A program made the translations under genes and the position numbers. The notes under the pieces were generated by a model. It had not been told where the DNA came from and ran no database searches. It saw only the letters and a list, made by a program, of their open reading frames with translations. Below are positions 36,019 to 45,895 of a DNA stretch of 64,000 nucleotides, one piece after another. This stretch comes from Neisseria chenwenguii (GTDB lineage Bacteria > Pseudomonadota > Gammaproteobacteria > Burkholderiales > Neisseriaceae), in the NCBI RefSeq assembly GCF_002216145.1, contig NZ_CP022278.1:2418001-2482000 (forward strand). The letters run 5' to 3'. Within the stretch, counting starts at the first letter, position 1; each line of letters opens with the position of its first letter.

Positions 36019-38010
36019 ATGCACAGAATCACGCCGAAAAACCTTCCTGCCCTGCTCGACCAACACATCGACGACACCGATTTTGTGTTGGTGTTGAACG
36101 CGTTGGTCTGCTTTTTGCGCCGCGGCGGACGGAAAAACGCGTTTGCCCGTTTCGACCGCTTCATTGAGGTTTTGCAGCGCGACAAAGCCTTATGCCGCCG
36201 TTTCGGCAACCGTTTCCATGCTTGGCTGGCGGAAGTTCACACCGTGCCCGCGCTGGTGAAACTCGGCATTTTCTCGCGCGACAGTTTTCTGCGTGAAACC
36301 GCCGTGCGCATTTACGAGCGTTTCAGCCCGTCTTACAAGGATTTCGGCAATCTGCGCGAAGTGTTTCTCTATCTTTTCCACAGCGGAAACGACGAAAAAT
36401 GGCTGGGAGGCATTTCCCTGCGCCAATGGCTGAAATGCTACCGCCTGATTTGCCGGAACACCGAACCCGCGCTGGTTCAGACGGCCTCGCGCCATATCGG
36501 CGAAGCGCGCTTGAGGGCGATGGAACTTTTATCCGTCTGGATTGCCGCCGAGGCGCTCGAACCCGAGCTTATCCGCCTTGAGCCACGCATTTTGGAAACC
36601 GATTCGGCCTTTATCGCGCTGCAACGCGAGGTGTCGAAACTGGTCGAACACAGCCGCGAACACGACCATCCGTATGATGCCGCGCATCTGGAAGTGATGT
36701 TCGACCAATGCCAAACCCAAGTCGATCACCTGCGCCGCAGGGGTACGGGCGCAGGCTCTGGTTCGTCGGTCAAAGTCGCCCACCTTTTGGAACGCCTGCA
36801 ACAAACCTTAGGCCGTCTGAAAATCCTCATCCGTATCCAAAACCGGCCCGCCCAGCGCCGCCGCTTTTCCATCACGCTGCTGGGCGGCATGGTTGACGCC
36901 GCCGTCAAACAGCACAGCACGCGCGAGTTGCGCAAAAGCAGCATCAAAATGCTCGCCCGCAGCATCACCGAAAACAAAAGCCACCACGGCGGCCACTACA
37001 TCACCCGCACCCGCAAAGAATACTGGAATATGCTCTATTCCGCCGCGGGCGGCGGCGTAGTCATCGCCCTGATGGCCTTGCACAAAATCCACATCGGCGC
37101 TTTGGGTTACAGCGAATTTGCCACCTCCCTGCTCGCGGGTTTGAACTACGGCTTCGGCTTCATGCTGATTCACGTTCTGCACATGACCGTCGCCACCAAA
37201 CAGCCCGCCATGACTGCCGCCAGTTTTGCCGAACAGGTCGATTTGAACGAACGCGGCCGCGCCGTGGACAACAAACTCGCCAAACTCCTCATCGATGTAA
37301 GCCGTTCGCAAAGCGTCGCCGTGTTCGGCAACGTCAGCTTGGCGATACTTGTCGCCGGCATCGTTTCCGCCGCCTACGCCCACACATTCCACGCGCCGCT
37401 GCTCTCCGCCGCCGACAGCGCTTACCAGCTCGAATCGGTCGAACTCCTGACCCGCCCTACCCTCTGGTATGCTGCCATTGCCGGCGTCTGGCTGTTTTGC
37501 TCCGGCATCATCGCCGGCTTTTTCGATAACCGCGCCGACTACCTCGACCTGCGCAACCGCCTGACCGTCAACCCGCTTTTGCGCAAAATCCTGCCGACCA
37601 AAATCCGCCGCGTCTTTGCCGCTTACATTCACGCCCACTACGGCTCGCTCGCCGGCAACTTCATCTTCGGCATGCTCTTGGGCATGACCGGCTGGCTCGG
37701 CCACGCCCTCGGCCTGCCGCTCGACATCCGCCACGTCGCCTTCTCCTCCGCCAACTTAGGCTACGCCGCCGTCAGCAGCCACATCGGCTTTACCGCCTTC
37801 CTCTACGGCATGGCCGGCGTACTCACCATCGGGCTGGTCAACCTCATTGTCAGCTTCCACCTCGCCCTCTACGTCGCCCTGCGTTCGCGCGGCACCGAAA
37901 TCGGCAGCATCGGCAAACTGCTGAAAAGCCTGTGGGTGCAGATTAGAGCCAACCCGCTGCTGCTGGTTTATCCCGTTCAGACGACCGGGAAAAACAGCAG
38001 CGTAAAATAA
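36019..38010 (+). CDS. gcr: Gcr-family integral membrane protein (annotated as site-specific recombinase)
   Basis: 663 aa. It resembles the neisserial 'Gcr' proteins often labelled site-specific recombinase. The first half (residues of about 1-330) is soluble, mostly helical and basic. From about 335 onwards there are about six strong hydrophobic segments, e.g. MLYSAAGGGVVIALMALHKI, SLAILVAGIVSAAYA, LWYAAIAGVWLFCSGIIAGFF, GNFIFGMLLGMTGWLGHALG and FLYGMAGVLTIGLVNLIVSF. No serine- or tyrosine-recombinase catalytic signature is visible. It is therefore best described as a polytopic inner-membrane protein of unknown function. A DUS lies in frame near 36478. Confidence 0.75.
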   Translation: MHRITPKNLPALLDQHIDDTDFVLVLNALVCFLRRGGRKNAFARFDRFIEVLQRDKALCRRFGNRFHAWLAEVHTVPALVKLGIFSRDSFLRETAVRIYERFSPSYKDFGNLREVFLYLFHSGNDEKWLGGISLRQWLKCYRLICRNTEPALVQTASRHIGEARLRAMELLSVWIAAEALEPELIRLEPRILETDSAFIALQREVSKLVEHSREHDHPYDAAHLEVMFDQCQTQVDHLRRRGTGAGSGSSVKVAHLLERLQQTLGRLKILIRIQNRPAQRRRFSITLLGGMVDAAVKQHSTRELRKSSIKMLARSITENKSHHGGHYITRTRKEYWNMLYSAAGGGVVIALMALHKIHIGALGYSEFATSLLAGLNYGFGFMLIHVLHMTVATKQPAMTAASFAEQVDLNERGRAVDNKLAKLLIDVSRSQSVAVFGNVSLAILVAGIVSAAYAHTFHAPLLSAADSAYQLESVELLTRPTLWYAAIAGVWLFCSGIIAGFFDNRADYLDLRNRLTVNPLLRKILPTKIRRVFAAYIHAHYGSLAGNFIFGMLLGMTGWLGHALGLPLDIRHVAFSSANLGYAAVSSHIGFTAFLYGMAGVLTIGLVNLIVSFHLALYVALRSRGTEIGSIGKLLKSLWVQIRANPLLLVYPVQTTGKNSSVK

Positions 38011-38100
38011 TACTGCAAGCTGCGCCTTCCCGCCGAACCGGCAAAATACCGAATCACGATTATTAACTGTTTTCAGACGGCCTTTCCCGGCCAAACCGCC

Positions 38101-39291
38101 ATGACCACCATCACCTTCCCCCGTCCCACCCGCCTGAGCGCTCTGCCGCCGCTATCGCTCTATATCCATATTCCGTGGTGCATCAAAAAATGTCCGTATT
38201 GCGACTTCAATTCCCACAGCCTGAAAAACCTGCAAAACGGCCTGCCCGAAGCGGATTACGTTGCCGCGCTGCTGACCGACCTGCAAACCGAGCTGCCGCA
38301 CGTCTGGGGGCGCAAGGTCGAAACGGTCTTTATCGGCGGCGGCACGCCCAGTCTGTTTTCCGCCGACGCTATCGCGCGCCTGCTCAGCGGCATCCGCGCG
38401 CTGCTGCCGCTCCAGCCCGACGCGGAAATCACGTTGGAAGCCAATCCGGGCACGTTTGAAATTGAAAAATTCAAAGGTTTTAAAGACGCGGGCATCACGC
38501 GGCTCTCCATTGGTGTGCAGAGTTTCGACGATGAAATGCTCCAACGGCTCGGACGCGTACACAACGGCGGCGAGGCATTGGCAGCCATTGATACTGCTTT
38601 GAATTTATTTGAAAAAGTCAACATAGACTTGATGTATGCCCTGCCGCACCAAACCGTTCAGACAGCCTTAAGCGACGTCCAAACCGCCATCGCCACGGGC
38701 GCCGGCCACATCAGCGCCTATCATCTGACGATGGAACCGAACACGCCCTTCGGCCACACGCCGCCGCAGGGTTTGCCGCAGGACGATGCCGCGCTCGACA
38801 TCGAAGACGCCGTTCACGGCGCGTTGGCTCAGGCCGGTTTCCGCCACTACGAAACTTCCGCGTTTGCCCGCGCCGGCAAAGAATGCCGCCACAACCTCAA
38901 TTATTGGCAGTTTGGCGACTACCTCGGCATCGGCGCGGGCGCGCACGGCAAAATCTCACACCACGACCGCATCGGGCGCACCGTACGCCGCCGCCACCCG
39001 ACCGAATACCTCGCCGCCATGCAGCACAGCCCCGCTGCCGCTGTCGAGCGCAAAAACATTGCCGAGGGTGATTTGGCGTTTGAATTCATGATGAACGCCC
39101 TGCGCCTCACCGACGGCGTTCCAGCCGCCCTGCTCGAAGAACGAACCGGCATCAGTACTGCGCAAATCATGGTGCAAATCGAAACCGCCCGCCGCAAAGG
39201 GCTGCTCGAACCCAACCCGACGGTGTTCAGGCCGTCTGAAAAAGGGCTGCTGTTTTTGAATGATTTGTTGCAGTGTTTTTTAGCAGATTAA
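38101..39291 (+). CDS. hemW: Radical SAM heme chaperone HemW
   Basis: Formerly HemN-like; binds haem and transfers it to respiratory enzymes. It is 396 aa. The radical SAM cluster motif is CIKKCPYCDF (CxxxCxxC), followed by GGGTPSLFS and SIGVQSFDDEML. The C-terminal HemN domain is present (EFMMNALRLTDGV). It lacks the extended features of coproporphyrinogen oxidase HemN. Start ATG 38101. Confidence 0.92.
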   Translation: MTTITFPRPTRLSALPPLSLYIHIPWCIKKCPYCDFNSHSLKNLQNGLPEADYVAALLTDLQTELPHVWGRKVETVFIGGGTPSLFSADAIARLLSGIRALLPLQPDAEITLEANPGTFEIEKFKGFKDAGITRLSIGVQSFDDEMLQRLGRVHNGGEALAAIDTALNLFEKVNIDLMYALPHQTVQTALSDVQTAIATGAGHISAYHLTMEPNTPFGHTPPQGLPQDDAALDIEDAVHGALAQAGFRHYETSAFARAGKECRHNLNYWQFGDYLGIGAGAHGKISHHDRIGRTVRRRHPTEYLAAMQHSPAAAVERKNIAEGDLAFEFMMNALRLTDGVPAALLEERTGISTAQIMVQIETARRKGLLEPNPTVFRPSEKGLLFLNDLLQCFLAD

Positions 39292-39443
39292 AAAGTTTGG
39301 GCGGCCCAAAATGCCGTCTGAAATTTTCCGCCTGCGGTATTTTGCGGATAGAACCGGCCGGTCAAACACCGGGCTTATGCTTTTGTTTATAATGCGGGTA
39401 AATGTGCCGTTTCAGACGGCAGACTCAAACCGGAAAGTAAAAC

Positions 39444-40103
39444 ATGACAGAACGACAAAAAGTAATCGCCATCGACGGGCCGAGCGCATCGGGCAAGGGA
39501 ACGGTGGCTTCGCGCGTGGCGGCGGCGCTGGGTTTCGATTATCTCGACTCCGGCGCGCTTTACCGCCTGACGGCGCTGTTTGCGCAGAAAAAATGCGTGG
39601 AATGGTCGGACGGCGCGGCGGTTGCGGCTTTGGCCGAGTCGCTTCCTGCGCGCTTTGACGGACAGCAGGTGTTTTTGGACGGCGAAGACGTTTCGGCGCA
39701 AATCCGCACCGAAGCCATCGGTATGGGCGCATCGGCGGTGGCGCAGGTGCCTGAGGTGCGTCAGGCGCTGTTGCAGCGGCAGCGCGATTTTCTGACGGAT
39801 AAAGGCTTGGTGGCCGACGGGCGCGACATCGGTTCGGTTATTTTTCCAAACGCGGCGGTAAAGATTTTTCTGACGGCAAGCGCGCAGGTTCGCGCCGAGC
39901 GCCGTGCCAAACAAATCGGCCTGCCTTGTGAGGGCGTGGCGTTTGACCGCATTCTGGCCGACATCAAGGCGCGCGACGAAGCCGACCGCCGCCGTGCAGT
40001 TGCGCCGCTGGTTCAACTTCCTGATGCGCACTTACTTGATACAACGCAATTAAGCATCGAGGAATCGGTAAAAAAAGTGCTTGATTGGTATAGCAAAGTT
40101 TAG
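39444..40103 (+). CDS. cmk: Cytidylate kinase
   Basis: Phosphorylates CMP and dCMP. It is 219 aa; the P-loop is IDGPSASGKGTVASRVA at about residues 9-25, and the family motifs LDSGALYR and VADGRDIGSVIFPNA are present. It is followed by rpsA and ihfB, the order found in many proteobacteria. Confidence 0.97.
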   Translation: MTERQKVIAIDGPSASGKGTVASRVAAALGFDYLDSGALYRLTALFAQKKCVEWSDGAAVAALAESLPARFDGQQVFLDGEDVSAQIRTEAIGMGASAVAQVPEVRQALLQRQRDFLTDKGLVADGRDIGSVIFPNAAVKIFLTASAQVRAERRAKQIGLPCEGVAFDRILADIKARDEADRRRAVAPLVQLPDAHLLDTTQLSIEESVKKVLDWYSKV

Positions 40104-40110
40104 CGGTTGC

Positions 40111-40118
40111 TGTATAAT
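40111..40118 (+). promoter_or_regulatory. -10 element between cmk and rpsA
   Basis: TGTATAAT holds a perfect TATAAT just after the cmk stop and about 140 bp before rpsA; the -35 is unclear. It suggests an extra rpsA promoter. Confidence 0.45.
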
Positions 40119-40259
40119 TCCGCTGTCTCTTTTCAGACGGCCTGCTGCTGTTTTTTCAGGGAAGGCCGTCTGAAATATTTTTCCAACCTGCCGCGCCAAG
40201 GGCGGCAGGTATTTTGCAACCAACCCGCACCCCTTGGCGGTGTACCGAAAAGAGAATAT

Positions 40260-41945
40260 ATGTCTATGGAAAATTTTGCCCAGTTGTTGGAAGAAAGCTT
40301 TACCCTGCAGGAAATGAATCCGGGTGAAGTGATTACTGCCGAAGTTGTCGGCATCGATCAAAACTTCGTTACCGTAAATGCAGGTCTGAAATCAGAATCT
40401 CTGATTGATGTTGCCGAATTCAAAAACGCTCAGGGCGAGATTGAAGTAAAAGTCGGTGATTTCGTTACCGTAACCATCGAATCTGTCGAAAACGGCTTCG
40501 GCGAAACCAAACTGTCGCGCGAAAAAGCCAAACGTGCTGCCGACTGGCTTGCTTTGGAAGAAGCGATGGAAAACGGCGACATCCTGTCCGGCGTGATCAA
40601 CGGCAAAGTCAAAGGCGGCCTGACCGTGATGATCAACAGCATTCGCGCATTCCTGCCGGGCTCGCTGGTTGACGTGCGTCCCGTTAAAGACACTTCGCAC
40701 TTTGAAGGCAAAGAAATCGAATTCAAAGTCATCAAATTGGATAAAAAACGCAACAACGTGGTGGTATCGCGCCGCGCCGTTTTGGAAGCCACTTTGGGCG
40801 AAGAGCGCAAAGCCCTGTTGGAAAACCTGCAGGAAGGCACTGTTGTCAAAGGTATCGTTAAAAACATCACTGATTACGGTGCATTCGTTGACTTGGGCGG
40901 CATCGACGGCCTGCTGCACATCACCGACCTGGCATGGCGCCGTGTGAAACACCCGAGCGAAGTGTTGGAAGTCGGTCAGGAAGTCGAAGCCAAAGTATTG
41001 AAATTCGACCAAGACAAACAGCGTGTTTCTCTGGGTATGAAACAGTTGGGCGAAGATCCGTGGAACGGTCTGACCCGCCGTTACCCGCAAGGTACCCGCA
41101 TCTTCGGTAAAGTTTCCAACCTGACTGATTACGGTGCATTCGTTGAAATCGAACAAGGCATCGAAGGCTTGGTACACGTTTCCGAAATGGACTGGACCAA
41201 CAAAAATGTCCACCCGAGCAAAGTGGTTCAGCTGGGCGACGAAGTCGAAGTGATGATTCTGGAAATCGACGAAGACCGCCGCCGCATCTCTTTGGGCATG
41301 AAACAATGCCAAGCCAATCCGTGGGAAGAATTTGCCGCCAACCACAACAAAGGCGACAAAATTTCCGGCGCGGTTAAATCCATTACCGACTTCGGCGTAT
41401 TCGTCGGCCTGCCGGGCAATATCGACGGCTTGGTACACCTGTCCGACCTGTCTTGGACCGAATCGGGCGAAGAAGCCGTACGCAAATACAAAAAAGGCGA
41501 AGAAGTCGAAGCAGTTGTATTGGCCATCGACGTGGACAAAGAGCGCATCTCTTTGGGCATCAAACAGCTCGAAGGCGATCCGTTCGGCAACTTCATCAGT
41601 GTAAACGACAAAGGTTCGCTGGTGAAAGGCGTTGTGAAATCCGTTGACGCCAAAGGCGCGGTTGTTGCGCTGTCTGACGAAGTAGAAGGCTACCTGCCTG
41701 CTGCCGAGTGGTCGAGCGAACGCGTTGAAGACCTGCGTAATGTTGTGAAAGAAGGTGATGAAGTGGAAGCCGTTGTGGCCACCGTTGACCGTAAAAACCG
41801 CAGCATCCGTCTGTCTGTAAAAGCGAAAGACGCGAAAGAAAACCGCGACGCACTGAACTCTGTCAACGCCGCAGCAACCGCACACGCTGGCACTACCAGC
41901 CTAGGTGACCTGCTGAAAGCCAAACTGTCAGGCGACCAAGAATAA
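40260..41945 (+). CDS. rpsA: 30S ribosomal protein S1
   Basis: A multi-domain RNA-binding protein that recruits mRNA to the 30S subunit. It is 561 aa with six S1 repeats, each with the recurring [30 protein letters not shown] pattern. It starts at ATG 40260 ([14 protein letters not shown]); the much longer open frame upstream covers the cmk tail and a DUS. It is highly expressed, and codons here look less GC-biased than in neighbours. ihfB follows after 11 bp. Confidence 0.98.
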   Translation: MSMENFAQLLEESFTLQEMNPGEVITAEVVGIDQNFVTVNAGLKSESLIDVAEFKNAQGEIEVKVGDFVTVTIESVENGFGETKLSREKAKRAADWLALEEAMENGDILSGVINGKVKGGLTVMINSIRAFLPGSLVDVRPVKDTSHFEGKEIEFKVIKLDKKRNNVVVSRRAVLEATLGEERKALLENLQEGTVVKGIVKNITDYGAFVDLGGIDGLLHITDLAWRRVKHPSEVLEVGQEVEAKVLKFDQDKQRVSLGMKQLGEDPWNGLTRRYPQGTRIFGKVSNLTDYGAFVEIEQGIEGLVHVSEMDWTNKNVHPSKVVQLGDEVEVMILEIDEDRRRISLGMKQCQANPWEEFAANHNKGDKISGAVKSITDFGVFVGLPGNIDGLVHLSDLSWTESGEEAVRKYKKGEEVEAVVLAIDVDKERISLGIKQLEGDPFGNFISVNDKGSLVKGVVKSVDAKGAVVALSDEVEGYLPAAEWSSERVEDLRNVVKEGDEVEAVVATVDRKNRSIRLSVKAKDAKENRDALNSVNAAATAHAGTTSLGDLLKAKLSGDQE

Positions 41946-41956
41946 GGTCGGAAATT

Positions 41957-42262
41957 ATGACTAAGTCTGAGTTAATGGTACGTTTGGCAGAAGTTTTTGC
42001 CGAAAAAAACGGTACCCAACTGATGGCTAAGGACGTCGAATACAGCGTTAAAGTTTTGGTTGATACCATGACCCGCTCGCTTGCCCGCGGTCAGCGGATT
42101 GAAATCCGCGGCTTCGGCAGCTTCGACTTAAACCACCGTCCGGCGCGCGTCGGCCGTAATCCCAAAACCGGCGAACGCGTGGAAGTGCCCGAAAAGCATG
42201 TTCCACATTTCAAACCGGGCAAAGAGTTGCGCGAACGCGTGGACTTGGCCTTGCAAAAATAA
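41957..42262 (+). CDS. ihfB: Integration host factor subunit beta
   Basis: One half of the heterodimeric DNA-bending protein IHF. It is 101 aa: [40 protein letters not shown] with the beta-arm RNPKTGE, and the conserved C-terminal [11 protein letters not shown]. It is transcribed with rpsA. The long Correia element about 360 bp downstream has the IHF-site form, so IHF made here could bind it. Confidence 0.97.
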   Translation: MTKSELMVRLAEVFAEKNGTQLMAKDVEYSVKVLVDTMTRSLARGQRIEIRGFGSFDLNHRPARVGRNPKTGERVEVPEKHVPHFKPGKELRERVDLALQK

Positions 42263-42283
42263 TTCCGTTAAATACGAAATAGG

Positions 42284-42316
42284 AAAAACGCCGCAGCAAT
42301 GCGGCGTTTTTATTTT
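42284..42316 (+). terminator. Terminator of the rpsA-ihfB operon
   Basis: AAAAACGCCGC and GCGGCGTTTTT form a perfect 11-bp stem with a 6-nt loop and T-run, just after ihfB. Confidence 0.92.
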
Positions 42317-42439
42317 TGAGGCAAACTTTTCGGGGTGTGTTTTAAATGGGTGGAACGTATTTTCAGACAGACTGAGATATAGAAATCACAAGCGTCCGCC
42401 CAAAGGCCGTCTGAAACGGTTAATCCTGCAACCGATGCC

Positions 42440-42533
42440 ATTTCCACGCAGGCGGGAATCCACGTTTTTTGAAACTTCTATTAAAACAAGATATTGCCTG
42501 TTTTTTGCCATGGATTCCCGCCTGCATGGGAAT
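42440..42533. repeat. dRS3-bounded neisserial mosaic repeat (NIME)
   Basis: A perfect dRS3 (ATTCCC-N8-GGGAAT) at 42514-42533 and a one-mismatch copy (ATTTCC-N8-GGGAAT) at 42440-42459 enclose a core containing AAACAAGATATTGCC, shared with the element near 884-983. Confidence 0.75.
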
Positions 42534-42618
42534 GACGTCTGCGGGAATTTCAGACGGCCATTCTGATTTTTGTAACGGTCTCGCCCTCAATGCCCGTATG
42601 ACGTCGTTATCAAAAAGA

Positions 42619-42774
42619 TATAGTGAATTAAAATAAGAAATCTGCTTCGTTGGCCGCGGCTGGGCTCAAAGAGAACGATTCACTAAGGTGCTGAAGCGCC
42701 AAGCTCATCTGTCCCGTACTACCCGTACTGTCTGCGCCTTGCTGTCTTGTATCTTTCTTATTTTACTTCACTAT
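42619..42774. repeat. Correia repeat enclosed element, long (about 156-bp) form
   Basis: It begins TATAGTGAATTAAAATAAG and ends in the inverted counterpart CTTATTTTACTTCACTAT. Inside are ATTCACTAAGGTGCTGAAGC, the IHF-site segment that distinguishes long CREE, and GTACTACCCGTACTGTCTGC, a core word. Size fits the 154-156 bp class. The ends are TATAGTG/CACTAT rather than the TATAGTGG of pathogenic species, so it is diverged. It lies 160 bp upstream of zapE. Confidence 0.88.
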
Positions 42775-42789
42775 GAATCAGCGCAGGCG

Positions 42790-42816
42790 TTTGGGCCGTC
42801 TGAAATCATTTATAAT
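42790..42816 (+). promoter_or_regulatory. Candidate zapE promoter
   Basis: A perfect TATAAT at 42811-42816 with a weak TTTGGG-like -35 at about 15 bp. A DUS lies within the spacer. Confidence 0.45.
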
Positions 42817-42934
42817 GGCGGCTGTTTGGTTTGGCAGATGCGCAGATTCTGTCTGCATTTATATTTTCAGACGGCCTTTCTGCCGCAATGCAATTAAAGC
42901 CGTAAAACAACAAATTTGATACAAGGTTTAATGA

Positions 42935-44077
42935 ATGAGCAATAGAGAAAATCAGTTTGTCCCGCCCGCTTTCGACAACCACAGCCCGCTGACCTGGTAT
43001 CAGGCGGCGAAGCAGCAACCGGGTTTTATCAGCGATAAGGCGCAGGCGCAGGCGATTGAATATCTCGACCGTTTGTGGACGGAACTGATGATGTTCAAAC
43101 GTAAGCGCAACCGCTTTTTGGGGCGCAGTCTGCGTTCGCCGCAAGTGCCCAAAGGTCTGTATTTTTACGGCGATGTCGGGCGCGGCAAAAGTTTTCTGAT
43201 GGATGCGTTTTTCGGCTGCCTGCCTTACAAACGCAAACGCCGCGTGCATTTCCACGCGTTTATGGCGGAAATCCACAAGCGTTTGAAAGAACTGAAAAGC
43301 GAGGAGAATCCGCTGAAAGCTGTAGCTTCGGAAATCGCCAACGAAACGCGCGTTTTGTGTTTCGATGAATTTCACGTCAGCGATATTGCCGATGCGATGA
43401 TTTTGGGCAGGCTGCTGGAAAATCTGCTGGCCGAGGGCGTGGTGTTGGTGGCGACTTCAAATTACGCACCGTCCGAACTTTACCCGCAGGGGCAGAACCG
43501 CAGCAGTTTCCTGCCGACGATTGCGCTGATCGAATCCAATCTGACGGTGTTGAATGTGGACGGCGGCGAAGATTACCGCCTGCGCACGCTGAAGCCCGCC
43601 GAGATTTTCTTCGTGCCCGCCAATGAGGAAAACGAGCAGAAGCTCGCGGCGCTGTTTCAGGAAATGTCCGGCCTGTCCGGCCCGGATCCGGGTGTCAGCA
43701 TTATTCACGGCCGCGAAATCGCACACAAAGCCAAAACCGAACACGCCGTTTGGTTCGATTTCCGCGCCCTGTGTTTCGGCCCGCGCTCGCAGGCGGATTA
43801 TCTTTATTTGGCCGAACACTACGAAATCATTTTCATATCGGGTTTGGAACGGCTGACCCCGCAGGAAAAAGCCGAAGCGCGCCGCCTGACCTGGCTGGTG
43901 GACGTTTTATACGATTTCCGCGTCAAACTCTGCGCCACCAGCGAAGTGCTTGTGGACGACATTTATGTCGAGGGCGACTTCGTCCAAGAGTTTACCCGCA
44001 CCGCCAGCCGCATGACCGAAATGCAGTCGGAAGCCTATCTGGCGCTGCCGCATCTGACTTTGGGCACGAAAGCGTAA
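42935..44077 (+). CDS. zapE: Cell division protein ZapE (AFG1-like ATPase)
   Basis: An AFG1/ZapE family P-loop ATPase that in E. coli associates with the Z-ring under stress. It is 380 aa: Walker A YGDVGRGKSFLMD near residue 77, Walker B VLCFDEFHVSDIADAM near 144, and sensor VATSNYAPSELYP. ATG 42935 follows a region of repeats, the nearest being the long Correia element. Confidence 0.93.
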   Translation: MSNRENQFVPPAFDNHSPLTWYQAAKQQPGFISDKAQAQAIEYLDRLWTELMMFKRKRNRFLGRSLRSPQVPKGLYFYGDVGRGKSFLMDAFFGCLPYKRKRRVHFHAFMAEIHKRLKELKSEENPLKAVASEIANETRVLCFDEFHVSDIADAMILGRLLENLLAEGVVLVATSNYAPSELYPQGQNRSSFLPTIALIESNLTVLNVDGGEDYRLRTLKPAEIFFVPANEENEQKLAALFQEMSGLSGPDPGVSIIHGREIAHKAKTEHAVWFDFRALCFGPRSQADYLYLAEHYEIIFISGLERLTPQEKAEARRLTWLVDVLYDFRVKLCATSEVLVDDIYVEGDFVQEFTRTASRMTEMQSEAYLALPHLTLGTKA

Positions 44078-44153
44078 CACGGTCTTTTTACCAAAAATAA
44101 CGGAAGTTTGGTAAAATGCCAAGCTGAAAAAATTCTCAAAAAAGGATATTCAA

Positions 44154-44579
44154 ATGGCGATTGAACGCACCATTTCCATTGTTAAACCCGACGCCGTCGG
44201 CAAAAATATTATCGGCAAAATTTACAGCCGTTTTGAAACCAACGGCTTGCGCATTGTCGCCGCCAAAATGAAACACTTGAGCGTGCGCGAAGCGCAAGAT
44301 TTTTACGCCGTTCACAAAGAGCGCCCGTTTTTCGGCGAACTGGTTGAATTTATGACCAGCGGTCCGGTGATGATTCAAGTTTTGGAAGGCGAAAACGCCG
44401 TCGCCAAAAACCGCGAGCTGATGGGCGCAACCAACCCCGCCGAAGCTGCCGAGGGAACCATCCGCGCGGATTTCGCCGAGTCGCTGAGCGTTAACGCCGT
44501 ACACGGTTCCGACAGCTTGGAAAACGCCGCCATCGAAATCGCCTACTTCTTCAGCCAAAGCGAAATCTGCTCACGCTGA
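44154..44579 (+). CDS. ndk: Nucleoside-diphosphate kinase
   Basis: Transfers the gamma phosphate between nucleoside tri- and diphosphates. It is 141 aa; the catalytic histidine is in [12 protein letters not shown], and [21 protein letters not shown] starts the protein. AAAAAAGGATATTCAA precedes the ATG. Confidence 0.98.
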   Translation: MAIERTISIVKPDAVGKNIIGKIYSRFETNGLRIVAAKMKHLSVREAQDFYAVHKERPFFGELVEFMTSGPVMIQVLEGENAVAKNRELMGATNPAEAAEGTIRADFAESLSVNAVHGSDSLENAAIEIAYFFSQSEICSR

Positions 44580-44587
44580 TCCGTCAG

Positions 44588-44637
44588 AGGCCGTCTGAAA
44601 GTTTTGAAGCCGTTGCAAACGGTTTTTCAGACGGCCT
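44588..44637. terminator. DUS-pair hairpin after ndk
   Basis: AGGCCGTCTGAAA and TTTCAGACGGCCT flank 24 nt; no T-run follows. Confidence 0.55.
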
Positions 44638-44717
44638 GAAGCAGCAAAGTCAAAAAGCATCGGCGCGGGCGGTAACGCTGTATCCGGTTGTTTGCCGTAT
44701 TTGATTTGTAAGACATA

Positions 44718-44753
44718 TTTTCAGACGGCCTATCCATTCAGGCCGTCTGAAAA
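44718..44753. repeat. Inward-facing DUS pair upstream of rlmN
   Basis: ATTTTCAGACGGCCT and AGGCCGTCTGAAAAT enclose only a few nucleotides, in the orientation opposite to the preceding pair. Confidence 0.6.
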
Positions 44754-44797
44754 TCAATAAAGCAGGCCGCAATGCAAGCCTGCTGCACCGTAAGAAC

Positions 44798-45892
44798 ATG
44801 AAAACCAACCTACTGAATTACGACTTGAAAGGTCTGACCGAGCATTTCGCCGAAATGGGTGAAAAGCCTTTCCGCGCCAAGCAGGTGATGCGCTGGATGC
44901 ATCAGGGCTGCGCGGCGGATTTCGATGAAATGACCGATTTGGCCAAATCGCTGCGCCAAAAGCTGAACGGGCAGGCGGTTGTCGGCGTTCCCTCGCTGAT
45001 GACGTCGCAGGAGTCTTCAGACGGCACGCGCAAATGGCTCCTCGATGTGGGAACGGGCAACGGCGTGGAAACTGTGTTTATCCCCGAAACCGACCGCGGC
45101 ACGCTCTGCATTTCTTCGCAGGTCGGCTGTGCACTCGAATGCACTTTTTGTTCCACCGGCCGGCAGGGGTTCAACCGCAACCTGACCACCGCCGAAATCA
45201 TCGGCCAGCTTTGGTGGGCGAATAAAGCGATGGGCGTGACGCCGAAAAACGAGCGCGTGATTTCCAATGTCGTGATGATGGGGATGGGCGAGCCGATGGC
45301 GAATTTCGACAACGTCGTGACCGCGCTCAATATTATGCTCGACGACCACGGCTACGGCCTTTCCCGCCGCCGCGTAACCGTATCTACTTCGGGCATGGTG
45401 CCGCAGATGGACAGACTGCGCGATGCCGCGCCCGTGGCGCTGGCGGTGTCGCTGCATGCTTCAAACGACGCGGTGCGCGACGAAATCGTGCCGTTGAACA
45501 AAAAATATCCGCTCAAAGAATTGATGGCGGCGTGTCAGCGCTATCTGGTCAAAGCGCCGCGCGATTTTGTCACTTTCGAATATGTGATGCTCGACGGCAT
45601 CAACGACAAAGCCGAACACGCGCGCGAGCTGATTGAATTGGTGAAGGACGTGCCGTGCAAATTCAATCTGATTCCGTTTAATCCGTTTCCGAATTCGGGC
45701 TACGAGCGCTCGGGCAACGAAAACATCCGCGTGTTCCGCGATATTCTCCAGCAGGCGGGTTTTGTCGTGACTGTGCGCAAAACTCGCGGCGACGATATTG
45801 ATGCAGCCTGCGGCCAGCTTGCCGGCCAAGTGCAGGACAAAACGCGCCGCCGGCAGAAATGGCAGCAAATTGTGGTTGAAAAACAGGGGTAA
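44798..45892 (+). CDS. rlmN: Dual-specificity RNA methyltransferase RlmN
   Basis: A radical SAM enzyme that methylates C2 of A2503 in 23S rRNA and A37 in some tRNAs. It is 364 aa. The cluster motif is [10 protein letters not shown] (CxxxCxxC), with [16 protein letters not shown] and the C-terminal [22 protein letters not shown] carrying the methyl-accepting cysteine region. pilW follows after 3 bp. Confidence 0.97.
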   Translation: MKTNLLNYDLKGLTEHFAEMGEKPFRAKQVMRWMHQGCAADFDEMTDLAKSLRQKLNGQAVVGVPSLMTSQESSDGTRKWLLDVGTGNGVETVFIPETDRGTLCISSQVGCALECTFCSTGRQGFNRNLTTAEIIGQLWWANKAMGVTPKNERVISNVVMMGMGEPMANFDNVVTALNIMLDDHGYGLSRRRVTVSTSGMVPQMDRLRDAAPVALAVSLHASNDAVRDEIVPLNKKYPLKELMAACQRYLVKAPRDFVTFEYVMLDGINDKAEHARELIELVKDVPCKFNLIPFNPFPNSGYERSGNENIRVFRDILQQAGFVVTVRKTRGDDIDAACGQLAGQVQDKTRRRQKWQQIVVEKQG

Positions 45893-45895
45893 AAC

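Noticed and set aside
36019..38010. Mobile element or recombinase system around gcr
   Set aside because: No recombinase catalytic signature, no inverted repeats or att-like sites, and flanked by normal housekeeping genes.
40392..41885. 497-aa open frame on the minus strand
   Set aside because: Antisense to the repetitive S1 domains; its repeated words simply mirror rpsA.
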